Source: a virus. From it: a stretch of 64,000 nucleotides of DNA. Shown piece by piece: positions 14,946 to 21,478 of the stretch. The first letter of the stretch is position 1. Every line of letters starts with the position of its first letter. The DNA is taken from positions 1-64,000 of IMG/VR virus record IMGVR_UViG_3300037076_000045, one strand, 5' to 3'. Below the pieces are notes generated by a model. That model was given only the letters and a program-made list of their open reading frames with translations, was not told where the DNA came from and searched no databases. A program made the translations under genes and the position numbers.

Positions 14946-14952
14946 TATTTAG
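14946..14952 (-). promoter_or_regulatory. Late-type box CTAAATA, leaderless spacing
   Basis: CTAAATA, 5 nt (GGTTC), ATG at 14940. Confidence 0.65.
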
Positions 14953-14972
14953 AGATTCATGATTTCCGCTTC

Positions 14973-15335
14973 TTAATCGCACATTTTAAAAATCATTTCA
15001 CCAATCAAGAAGATCAGGAAGCCAAGTTGCTTGTCAGTACCGCTGGCATTCGGTTCCCGCATCATCTTTTCCTTATACTCAAAGATTTGCTTGTACAGAT
15101 CACGTACAGCATTGACCTTCGCAACGCTCTCTACGTCTGTGCTCTCCGCAATGGTAGCAGCCTCGCTCGACTTGAATGCTTCGATGTTATCAAGTGTGTA
15201 GCGTACCGCACGGCGGATAAATTCAGACCTATTCAGCGATGGGATTTGTTCTTTGAGAACTTGGTCAACCGCCGCAGTAAGAGTGGACGGAAGCCTCAAT
15301 AAAATTTTGTCGTCTTGTACTTTTTCCTTGGACAC
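14973..15335 (-). CDS. Ribbon-helix-helix DNA-binding protein
   Basis: A 120-residue protein. Residues 10-55 (KILLRLPSTLTAAVDQVLKE, LNRSEFIRRAVRYTL) match the Arc/CopG ribbon-helix-helix fold. The C-terminal half is helical, probably for oligomerisation. GTG start with ribosome site AGAGG 7 nt upstream. A perfect inverted repeat ACTTGT/ACAAGT lies 12 nt before the start and suggests autoregulation, also controlling the divergent HNH gene. Confidence 0.8.
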   Translation of the reverse strand: MSKEKVQDDKILLRLPSTLTAAVDQVLKEQIPSLNRSEFIRRAVRYTLDNIEAFKSSEAATIAESTDVESVAKVNAVRDLYKQIFEYKEKMMREPNASGTDKQLGFLIFLIGEMIFKMCD

Positions 15336-15347
15336 AAAAATACCTCT

Positions 15348-15366
15348 ACTTGTATATATAACAAGT
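15348..15366. promoter_or_regulatory. Putative operator of the ribbon-helix-helix protein
   Basis: ACTTGT-TATATAT-ACAAGT, a perfect 6-bp inverted repeat with AT-only centre, in the 34-nt divergent intergenic region between the regulator and the HNH gene. Confidence 0.55.
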
Positions 15367-15369
15367 AAG

Positions 15370-15975
15370 ATGCCAAAAGGAATTTATTGTAGAAAACCAA
15401 CGGCGAGGTACCAAGCCATAAAATCCAACGAGTTATACTATGATGGAAGAGCTTGCAAAAACTGTGGATCTACGACAAAATATGTACACGGGCAACATTG
15501 CGTAGCTTGTAAGAAGATTGCAAATGTTCCGACTGCTCAAAAAAGACAGTATCACAAACAATGGTGCATTAATAATCGAGATCAAGATAGACAGCATAAA
15601 ACTCGTTGGCGCAATGAAAACAGAGAACAAGCAAGAGCCGCTTCTGAGGTATGGAGAAAACGACACCCGGAGAGACACTCTTTTTATCAAGGCACACGGA
15701 GAGCAAAAAAACGAAACGCTCCAGGTACCCACTCATTTGAAGAATGGAGATTGTTAGTTGAAAAATTCGGAACCATTTGCCTCTGTTGCAAAATCTCTGA
15801 ACGTAATCTGATAAAAACCACCGGACGAGCGCTTACAGAAGATCACATAATCCCTTTAAGCAATCCAGCTACCACAAATGATATTACCAACATACAACCA
15901 CTTTGCTTGGAATGTAACATTCGCAACTACCTATTTTACAAAAAGACTGGTTCGCAAAAAGATTTTAGATGGTAG
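15370..15975 (+). CDS. HNH homing endonuclease adjoining a tRNA
   Basis: A 201-residue HNH protein. Zinc motif CKNCGSTTKYVHGQHCVACK, a long basic helical linker, and core CLCCKISERN ... ALTEDHIIPLSNPA ... IQPLCLECNIRNY. The final Trp codon and TAG stop are complementary to the CCA end of tRNA-Arg(CCG), so stop and tRNA overlap by 6 nt. Start at ATG 15370, right after the operator-like repeat. Confidence 0.88.
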   Translation: MPKGIYCRKPTARYQAIKSNELYYDGRACKNCGSTTKYVHGQHCVACKKIANVPTAQKRQYHKQWCINNRDQDRQHKTRWRNENREQARAASEVWRKRHPERHSFYQGTRRAKKRNAPGTHSFEEWRLLVEKFGTICLCCKISERNLIKTTGRALTEDHIIPLSNPATTNDITNIQPLCLECNIRNYLFYKKTGSQKDFRW

Positions 15976-16056
15976 ACCCGGCCAGACTCGAACTGGCGAC
16001 TTTCCGCTTCGGAAGCGGATGTTCTCAAGGCTTTCGCTCCACTGAACTACGGGTCC
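15970..16056 (-). tRNA. tRNA-Arg(CCG) with enlarged D-loop
   Basis: 87 nt with CCA. Acceptor GGACCCG/CGGGTCT, anticodon stem TCCGC/GCGGA, loop TTCCGAA, T-arm GCCAG/CTGGC. The D-loop is about 19 nt and contains GCGAAAGC, a self-complementary mini-hairpin. Confidence 0.88.
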
Positions 16057-16060
16057 AAAT

Positions 16061-16693
16061 TTACAACTTTCCGGCGTAGGACGACTTACTCTTTGCGTTC
16101 TGACCAAACTTGACTGAAAACATGTCGGCATCGTGAACAATTCTAGCTTCAATAGTCTGAGGCTCAACCGGACTGCCCCATTCCTTTCGGCCATGATGCG
16201 CTAGGATTGCGTGTTCAATTCCCAACACAATTTCAGGATGCACTTCTTTGTGCTGGATTTCCATCAGAAAAGCAGCATGACTCCCGGCCACATGACGAAC
16301 CAAGTTGCGGTAGTCCGTCTTCGCAATGTAAGTCGCCGGTTGACCATACGCATCCAAGTAGATTGAATCCGGTGTTGACTTATGTCGAATTTCATACTCG
16401 TTGATCTTCATAAAGTCGTGATAGATCGCTGCCGTAACAACCACGTCTTCGTCGGCGCTGACACCGGCTGTAGCTACAGAGTTAAATGTCTTCGCCTGAT
16501 TAAAAGCAAAGTCTGTAACTTCGGCTGTGTGGATGATTAGTCCACCAGGATATGCATGGTGCTCACCGGCAGATCCAACCTGAGTGAAAAATTTTGGATT
16601 GTCGATGACTTTGAAACATGCATCCTGTAGTGCCGGAATAGTCAATTCGGTCGCATAATGCATCAATAATTCTTTGGCTTGTTTTTCGTTCAT
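16061..16693 (-). CDS. HD-domain phosphohydrolase
   Basis: A 210-residue HD-superfamily metal hydrolase. Ligands visible: GEHHAYPGGLIIHTAEV, the HD pair in AAIYHDFMKI, HVAGSHAAF, ILAHHG and HDADMFS, as in YhaM/HDIG-type nucleases and phosphohydrolases. Substrate unknown (RNA or nucleotide). The ATG lies 5 nt after the CCA of tRNA-Ile(TAT) with no ribosome site, so release of the tRNA would leave a nearly leaderless mRNA. Confidence 0.82.
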   Translation of the reverse strand: MNEKQAKELLMHYATELTIPALQDACFKVIDNPKFFTQVGSAGEHHAYPGGLIIHTAEVTDFAFNQAKTFNSVATAGVSADEDVVVTAAIYHDFMKINEYEIRHKSTPDSIYLDAYGQPATYIAKTDYRNLVRHVAGSHAAFLMEIQHKEVHPEIVLGIEHAILAHHGRKEWGSPVEPQTIEARIVHDADMFSVKFGQNAKSKSSYAGKL

Positions 16694-16698
16694 GAAAT

Positions 16699-16789
16699 TG
16701 GTACCCGGTCGTGGAATCGGACCACGTTCTAGTCGGTAATCTGCCGAGACCGCTTATAAGGCGGCTTGAGAACCATCCTCCCACCGGGC
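16699..16789 (-). tRNA. tRNA with TAT anticodon (Ile) and long variable arm
   Basis: 91 nt with CCA. Acceptor GCCCGGT/ACCGGGT, anticodon stem GCCGC/GCGGT, loop CTTATAA, variable stem TCGG/CCGA, T-arm CGTGG/CCACG. By position the anticodon is TAT (ATA codon), rare in bacteria, and the class II arm is unusual for Ile. Confidence 0.8.
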
Positions 16790-16794
16790 GTGAA

Positions 16795-17016
16795 CTAATT
16801 GCCGATGGTCAGTTGTATGAGATGTTGCCGTCGTTCTTTCTGAACTAAGTCACGAGTACTGTAATTGAAAATGGCACAGACAAAATTGATGAAGAAGGCG
16901 AGAAAATTGATCGTCAATCCACTGGCCGATGTGGAGAACACAAGCAAAACTAGGCTGATGACGCCAAGAGCAGCGCTCAACTTCCAAGCATCGGGATGTG
17001 AAAACCAGTTCATCAT
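16795..17016 (-). CDS. Small two-helix membrane protein
   Basis: A 73-residue protein (MMNWFSHPDAWKLSAALG) with two membrane stretches, VISLVLLVFSTSASG and LTINFLAFFINFVCAIF, and a basic tail (DLVQKERRQH). Function unknown. Start at ATG 17016 or 17013; TATAGT lies 9-12 nt upstream. Confidence 0.65.
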   Translation of the reverse strand: MMNWFSHPDAWKLSAALGVISLVLLVFSTSASGLTINFLAFFINFVCAIFNYSTRDLVQKERRQHLIQLTIGN

Positions 17017-17026
17017 ATTCAGTGTA

Positions 17027-17215
17027 CTATAATTTAGACTCGGAGGCAAATTCCAATTGTTGTGCTGCATTAACAGCATCCATCTGTTTGCGATAACACC
17101 GGACGCAAAGATCGTGATCCTCCCGACTTTTTCTGTGGTTTTTTTGCTTCGGTGTCAAATAATTAGCTGGCCGCCCGCAAATTTGGCAAGGGCGTGTCAC
17201 GATTGCACCGGACAT
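17027..17215 (-). CDS. Small zinc-binding protein
   Basis: A 62-residue protein (MSGAIVTRPCQICGRPANYL, CVRCYRKQMDA) with CxxC...CxxC, likely one zinc. It overlaps the NADAR gene end by 19 nt. Function unknown. Confidence 0.65.
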   Translation of the reverse strand: MSGAIVTRPCQICGRPANYLTPKQKNHRKSREDHDLCVRCYRKQMDAVNAAQQLEFASESKL

Positions 17216-17769
17216 CCAAGACAATATACCTGTGACGGTTTACTAAGCTCCGTGCGAAGGCGCATCAAGAGCATACCGAGAAAATTGGTCTTTTCTTTTT
17301 TGGTACAATCATGACACCGGCAAGCTCCCCAATCATTATCGTGCCATGAATTGCCTTCGATCAATTCCGCCTCGCCGGTCTTCAAGAGTCTTTGACGAAG
17401 ATCCCAATTTTGAGTGAACTTCGCTTTGAGAATGTCGTACATGACATCCAGCCGGGTCGCTTCCCAATCGTCCCGTTTCGTCACAACTTTGCCAGCAGAT
17501 TTTGCTTGTCCTGGCGTTGTGGGCATCTCGTAGCCCGATTCCATGACATAAATCAGGATCGTCTTCTGTTCGGCTGGATCGCTAGTCTTGGCCCATTGGT
17601 AAGCGTGCTCCGATGTGGAGAATTTTTGACCCCTCCAAGTAACCGGAGCGACATAGAAATTGCTTAGGAAGTCGTATTCATTGCGGAAGGCTTCGATGAT
17701 TACTTCACCAAATGAATTGGTTCGTTCTACCGGAAGACTCGTTTGAAGATGTGGTTGCGGCGACTGCAT
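17197..17769 (-). CDS. NADAR-family protein (YbiA-like)
   Basis: A 190-residue NADAR protein: EYDFLSNFYVAPVTWRGQKF, STSEHAYQWAK, and the C-terminal WHDNDWGACRCHDCTKKEKT near the signature NxWG. NADAR proteins are N-glycosidases acting on ADP-ribosyl or ribosyl-amine substrates; some reverse ADP-ribosylation of guanine made by DarT-like toxins. That makes counter-defence or NAD metabolism plausible; the role here is inferred. A promoter ends 6 nt before the ATG (leaderless). Confidence 0.85.
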   Translation of the reverse strand: MQSPQPHLQTSLPVERTNSFGEVIIEAFRNEYDFLSNFYVAPVTWRGQKFSTSEHAYQWAKTSDPAEQKTILIYVMESGYEMPTTPGQAKSAGKVVTKRDDWEATRLDVMYDILKAKFTQNWDLRQRLLKTGEAELIEGNSWHDNDWGACRCHDCTKKEKTNFLGMLLMRLRTELSKPSQVYCLGCPVQS

Positions 17770-17775
17770 GAGATC

Positions 17776-17803
17776 AGTTTACCACACAGTCGCCATTCGT
17801 CAA
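17776..17803 (-). promoter_or_regulatory. Sigma70-like promoter, leaderless
   Basis: TTGACG, 16 nt ending GTGG, TAAACT, 6 nt, ATG of the NADAR gene at 17769. Confidence 0.75.
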
Positions 17804-18358
17804 CTACTGGAAGCCTTCGCCGTAATGATCGGTGTCGCAATCGCCCCGCCCGCAAAGATCACACTTCCAATTTTGATGTTGTTTTTCTGCCTGTTCTTGA
17901 AGTGTCTTGTAATAGGTGAATTCCTTGCGTCCGTAGATTTCGACCAATTCCAGACCACTCTTCGGCACAAAGATGTAGCCCATCAGTTCCATGCTGGTGT
18001 GCCCGTCGTCGCCGTAATTCTCATAGTGCTCGACCATGAAAATTTCTTCACCAAGATCCCAAATTCCGAAACCATGGCCGTGCTCATCGAACGTTCCCCA
18101 CTTCGGGTGTTTGACCGCAACTTCATGGATTTCGGTACGGGTGATAATAAACGGACTGTATCCTTCCCGTAAGTTCTTATTGAGTGCCCATAGGTCGGTC
18201 GGGTAAATGCGTCCTTGCCGTGGCGCAAAGAAGCCGGGTTCGTGCGCAACAAATTCGGTGGCGAGATTGAATGTGGTGTACCGATTCATCAGGTACGGCA
18301 ACCAAGATGGATCAAAGTACTGAGCTTTGTACTGCTCGTAAATGTTGGGTCGTTTCAT
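17804..18358 (-). CDS. Hypothetical protein with C-terminal Cys/His motif
   Basis: A 184-residue protein starting MKRPNIYEQYKAQYFDPSWL. It is rich in aromatic residues, with FVPKSGLELVEIYGRKEF, and ends in WKCDLCGRGDCDTDHYGEG, a probable zinc site. Family unknown. The start overlaps the upstream gene by 47 nt, with GGAAAA as possible ribosome site. Confidence 0.65.
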   Translation of the reverse strand: MKRPNIYEQYKAQYFDPSWLPYLMNRYTTFNLATEFVAHEPGFFAPRQGRIYPTDLWALNKNLREGYSPFIITRTEIHEVAVKHPKWGTFDEHGHGFGIWDLGEEIFMVEHYENYGDDGHTSMELMGYIFVPKSGLELVEIYGRKEFTYYKTLQEQAEKQHQNWKCDLCGRGDCDTDHYGEGFQ

Positions 18359-18539
18359 TGAGCTTTTTTCCACACTTTTCGCAATACGTAGCCGTGCCGC
18401 TACAATATTGTCCACAGGATGAGCATACCTGTTTCACTTCATGTTTCAAAGGTCTTCGTAAGTAAGCGAGTTCTTCAGAAGACAAAATAGAAGGCCCCAA
18501 AACATTCGCATTACTATTTGTGTAAAATTGTGACTCCAT
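18312..18539 (-). CDS. Small zinc-ribbon protein
   Basis: A 75-residue protein (MESQFYTNSNANVLGPSI) with VCSSCGQYCSGTATYCEKCG, a CxxC-CxxC zinc ribbon. A good ribosome site GGAGAAGG precedes ATG 18539. Function unknown. Confidence 0.7.
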   Translation of the reverse strand: MESQFYTNSNANVLGPSILSSEELAYLRRPLKHEVKQVCSSCGQYCSGTATYCEKCGKKLNETTQHLRAVQSSVL

Positions 18540-18726
18540 CGTTTCCTTCTCCAAAATTTAACCACCAGCATTCGGATGCGTTCGGCAACGTTTGTTTCTC
18601 CATCAGTGAGTCGATCATGTCGGCCTTGGTATCGTCGTTGTAGACGTAAACACCGTTGCTCTGACATAAGTCTAGCACAGCGTCAGCCGACATGCTACGA
18701 AGCTCGGTGATGGTGTACTTACGCAT
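18514..18726 (-). CDS. SAP-like small protein
   Basis: A 70-residue protein; residues 1-42 (YTITELRSMSADAVLDLCQS, DTKADMIDSLM) resemble the helix-extended-loop-helix of SAP/HeH nucleic-acid-binding domains. It starts 8 nt inside the upstream gene, so translation is coupled. Confidence 0.65.
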   Translation of the reverse strand: MRKYTITELRSMSADAVLDLCQSNGVYVYNDDTKADMIDSLMEKQTLPNASECWWLNFGEGNDGVTILHK

Positions 18727-18901
18727 TCTCTTGTTCTAACTGCGCCAGCCAAATCAGCCGGTCAATGGCAGCTTTTTGCTCTGCTTCTTTCTGGAGTGCC
18801 TTTGCTGCCATCTTTGAAGCTAGTGAGTTAGTATCTTGACCTACTGGCCCATTAAGACTTCCCCACGCCAGAGGGTGCTTGTTAGACGATGTAACAGGCA
18901 T
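18719..18901 (-). CDS. Hypothetical protein
   Basis: A 60-residue protein (MPVTSSNKHPLAWGSLNGPV) with a helical Lys/Glu/Ala-rich C-terminus (KALQKEAEQKAAIDRLIWLA). AAAGGA ribosome site. Unknown function. Confidence 0.65.
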   Translation of the reverse strand: MPVTSSNKHPLAWGSLNGPVGQDTNSLASKMAAKALQKEAEQKAAIDRLIWLAQLEQENA

Positions 18902-19175
18902 GGTGTCCTTTCGCAGACTTGCGTGGCTTCGGAGATAGCAGCCGCACCTTGATGTCACCGGAAATGCCGTAGATGACTCCAGGAGGGTTCACCACGTTGG
19001 CGTCGAATTTGATGTCGTACTTGATCCGGCGCACGAACTTGCACTGCCAACCAATGAAGTCGGATTCGTCCCGGCGTATCTTGTCGGTCAAGCGTGCCGG
19101 TCCAAACCAGTCAGACGGAATGAAGCTGAACCGTTGTCCAACACGTAGCTGAGATAGCTTGATGACCTTGCTCAT
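18882..19175 (-). CDS. Hypothetical protein
   Basis: A 97-residue protein (MSKVIKLSQLRVGQRFSFIP, GVIYGISGDIKVRLLSPKPR). The beta-rich pattern with LRVGQRF suggests a small barrel. Ribosome site GGAAG; overlaps the next gene by 20 nt. Confidence 0.65.
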   Translation of the reverse strand: MSKVIKLSQLRVGQRFSFIPSDWFGPARLTDKIRRDESDFIGWQCKFVRRIKYDIKFDANVVNPPGVIYGISGDIKVRLLSPKPRKSAKGHHACYIV

Positions 19176-19176
19176 T

Positions 19177-19412
19177 TTATCTTCCGATTGCCAATTTTGC
19201 TTCGTCTTTGATGTCGTTTAAGAGCGTGCCTACCCCCCGTTGCTTCAACTGGACGCAAAAGGAAGCGGGATTTCCGCTACGAAACGGTAACGGGTTCCGG
19301 TCTTCATCGAAACCAGCGTGAAGATGGCTTTGCCCGCCAGCATGAAGTTCTTGGCCGCTTCCGGCGTCTTGATCTGCGCTGCTGCGTGAACTGTGCTTTC
19401 TTCGTGTTCCAT
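19177..19412 (-). pseudogene. Frameshifted small gene with leaderless promoter
   Basis: From ATG 19412 the frame reads MEHEESTVHAAAQIKTPEAA, then FTLVSMKTGTRYRF, and stops at 19245. The next frame continues with ASFCVQLKQRGVGTLLNDIK to a stop at 19177. Phage proteins of this type normally continue in one frame, so one base seems missing near 19250-19290. The promoter 6 nt upstream supports the start. Confidence 0.55.
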
Positions 19413-19581
19413 GATTGAAAGATAGCACACTCTCGCTCGGAATGTCAATAGATGTATCAACTTTTTCGGCTTTTTCTGCCTCAAGTCGATCCAAAATTTG
19501 CAAGATTTCTTCAGTGAATACCGTTGGGGTCATGTTTTCAATAGTTTGGCGGAATTCCTCGATGGACACCGTGTTCGGCAA
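19177..19581 (-). CDS. Doubtful overlapping reading frame
   Basis: The first 40 residues (MPNTVSIEEFRQTIENMTPT, EEILQILDRLEAEKAEK) look protein-like. The frame then runs through the promoter at 19419-19448 and through the leaderless gene in another frame, with low-quality sequence. Probably a short gene whose 3' end is lost, or not a gene. Confidence 0.3.
   Translation of the reverse strand: MPNTVSIEEFRQTIENMTPTVFTEEILQILDRLEAEKAEKVDTSIDIPSESVLSFNHGTRRKHSSRSSADQDAGSGQELHAGGQSHLHAGFDEDRNPLPFRSGNPASFCVQLKQRGVGTLLNDIKDEAKLAIGR
19419..19448 (-). promoter_or_regulatory. Sigma70-like promoter, leaderless, with upstream box
   Basis: TTGACA, 18 nt ending GTGC, TATCTT, 6 nt, ATG at 19412. TGATACATCTA directly upstream matches the inverted-repeat box seen at 10521. 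Confidence 0.72.
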
Positions 19582-19921
19582 AGTAGGCGGCTTCCTGTGC
19601 CTCTCCTAATGCCACGTCATTGGCGCTCAGAAGCCCTCCAAGCGCATCTTCGCCCACAAGGGAGTAATGACCCGCCCCGTGCATTTCAAGCTCGTAGGCG
19701 GCTTCTAAATCGAAATAGTGTGGTGTACCGGCGACATCGAACATCCAGGCCGTTCCGCCAGCTTCGCCGGGAACCTCAATCCACCCGTTGTCGATCAAGT
19801 AGCTCTTCTTTGCGCTCGTTTGCAGGAATTGAATACCCGCAATTTCCTGGTCACTGAGCTTGCAAGATTTTGCTTCTTTGATGACAAGATCGGTCAATTT
19901 GATAGCTTCGGAGAGAGTCAT
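19538..19921 (-). CDS. Hypothetical protein
   Basis: A 127-residue protein (MTLSEAIKLTDLVIKEAKSC) with helical N-terminus and GWIEVPGEAGGTAWMFDVAG, a small alpha/beta pattern. Family not recognised. ATGA overlap with the upstream stop indicates coupled translation. Confidence 0.65.
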   Translation of the reverse strand: MTLSEAIKLTDLVIKEAKSCKLSDQEIAGIQFLQTSAKKSYLIDNGWIEVPGEAGGTAWMFDVAGTPHYFDLEAAYELEMHGAGHYSLVGEDALGGLLSANDVALGEAQEAAYFAEHGVHRGIPPNY

Positions 19922-20325
19922 TTGGCACCATACTTTTCGTGGAGTTTTGTGTAAAGCTCCCGCTCGTGCTCTTCTTGCATCTGTTGGCGTTGCAATTCGG
20001 CTTCGTTTGCCAGCCGCTCACGTTCTTCCCGTTCGGCTTTCAGGTGTGCTTCCCAGGAGACCGTTTCCAGCGCCATGTAATCCGCAGTCCAGAGATAAGA
20101 CAGAGGGAAAGTCACATCTTCGTAGTCGGTGTCGCCCCGGTAGTATTCACTGTAGTGCGCTGTGATAGTTTCGCCATCAACATCAAAATCAAAATCACTG
20201 TAACAGCCGTTATTTGGATTGACAAACAGACCTCGAAAAGTTGCGATTTCACGAGAGATTGCAATGATGCAACTTTCCATCCATTCGTGATTCTTAGCGT
20301 GTTGTCGGATTTCCGGTTCGGTCAT
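19918..20325 (-). CDS. Hypothetical protein with charged coiled-coil tail
   Basis: A 135-residue protein starting MTEPEIRQHAKNHEWMESCI; the centre is beta-rich (DFDFDVDGETITAHYSEYYR) and the tail is a charged helix (EREERERLANEAELQRQQMQ). ATG 20325 overlaps the upstream stop (ATGA); an ATG at 20343 is possible. Confidence 0.65.
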   Translation of the reverse strand: MTEPEIRQHAKNHEWMESCIIAISREIATFRGLFVNPNNGCYSDFDFDVDGETITAHYSEYYRGDTDYEDVTFPLSYLWTADYMALETVSWEAHLKAEREERERLANEAELQRQQMQEEHERELYTKLHEKYGAK

Positions 20326-20675
20326 ACGTTGTGGTTCGCCCATATGAAATGTCTCACATACTCCAAAGTCTCGTCCAGTGTGAGTAGAAGGATGTCTTCA
20401 AAGTTAGGAAGAGATCGTCCTTGAAGAAGGTCACTTACCCACCATATCTTTTCGGATCTGTCGGCGCTGTCATCTGCAAAGCCAGCTACCAGCCCGGAAT
20501 TGAAACACCGAAGTTCGATAGTGCGTGTTTTGTTGAAGCCGTCTTCCCAAAAGATTGAGGAATAGTCGGCTGAGACCGTGGTTCTGTTATGTTCCAGGTC
20601 ATGTTTTTTCATGCACTCAAATACGGCGTTCATGTTTCGTTCCGCAATGGGTGCCTGAGTGAAATGTGGTCGCAT
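20322..20675 (-). CDS. Hypothetical protein
   Basis: A 117-residue protein (MRPHFTQAPIAERNMNAVFE, WEDGFNKTRTIELRCFNSGL). Unknown family. It starts one base after the upstream stop and overlaps the next start, in a run of coupled genes from 22212 downwards. Confidence 0.65.
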   Translation of the reverse strand: MRPHFTQAPIAERNMNAVFECMKKHDLEHNRTTVSADYSSIFWEDGFNKTRTIELRCFNSGLVAGFADDSADRSEKIWWVSDLLQGRSLPNFEDILLLTLDETLEYVRHFIWANHNV

Positions 20676-20676
20676 G

Positions 20677-20883
20677 TTATGTCCAGAAAGTAGTGTCGGG
20701 AACTTCTTGCTTGCCGGTGATCGGATTGATGCGGACTACAACCGCATCGCACTTCTCACACGTTCCCATTGTAACACCGTCGCCACGGGACATGAAAACC
20801 TTCAGTCCACAACACGGCGACAACTTTACTGGTTCTTCGGCTTCGGTCCAGCCTACTTTGGACCACGGATTTGCTTTACTCAT
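20677..20883 (-). CDS. Small zinc protein
   Basis: A 68-residue protein (MSKANPWSKVGWTEAEEPVK) with LSPCCGLKVF and CEKCDAVVVRINP, giving CC...CxxC. ATG 20883 overlaps the upstream stop by 8 nt. Function unknown. Confidence 0.65.
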   Translation of the reverse strand: MSKANPWSKVGWTEAEEPVKLSPCCGLKVFMSRGDGVTMGTCEKCDAVVVRINPITGKQEVPDTTFWT

Positions 20884-21478
20884 CTTCTTCTCCTGCGCCA
20901 GCGGTCTTCGATTTTTCCAGCATGGCGAGAATGTCTTCACTCATTTTCGCACGGGCGTCGTGCATTTCCTTCGCTACTTCAACTTCCAGCGGATCGTCGG
21001 GATTGTACGGCGTCGGATTGGTGATGCTGGCGTACTTGTCCGTTTTCTTTTGCTCTTCGATGCGATCCAGGATGCGGACTTGGGCGGCTACCTTCGGGTC
21101 GCTCTTCGCCTTCTCACGCAAATCGGCCAAGTATTCCCGGTGCTCGGCTTCCCATTTCTCGTGTTGGAAGTAGCGGTTCATTTCTTCACGAATCTTTTTC
21201 AACGCAATGCGACGGCCCTGTTCGACGCAGATCTGAGCCATGCAGCAAAGGATGACTTCGATGGCATCCCGGCCTTGATCGTCCTTGTCGTATGCCAGTG
21301 ACTCCGCAGTGAAGCGCTCTTCCGGCCCGATGCTGCACACACGCTCATCGTGACCAAGCGGAAGACCACGGTACGGAATGTCTTTCTTCTCATTCTTGCG
21401 GCGCATCGAATACGCAAACCGCAGAGCTTTCTTAAACGGGTCCATCAACAGATCGAAAGACGCTGGCTGATCGTCCAT
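20876..21478 (-). CDS. Hypothetical helical protein
   Basis: A 200-residue, charged, mainly helical protein (MDDQPASFDLLMDPFKKALR; ILDRIEEQKKTDKYASITNP) ending in an acidic tail. No family recognised. It overlaps the upstream gene by 34 nt. Confidence 0.65.
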   Translation of the reverse strand: MDDQPASFDLLMDPFKKALRFAYSMRRKNEKKDIPYRGLPLGHDERVCSIGPEERFTAESLAYDKDDQGRDAIEVILCCMAQICVEQGRRIALKKIREEMNRYFQHEKWEAEHREYLADLREKAKSDPKVAAQVRILDRIEEQKKTDKYASITNPTPYNPDDPLEVEVAKEMHDARAKMSEDILAMLEKSKTAGAGEEDE

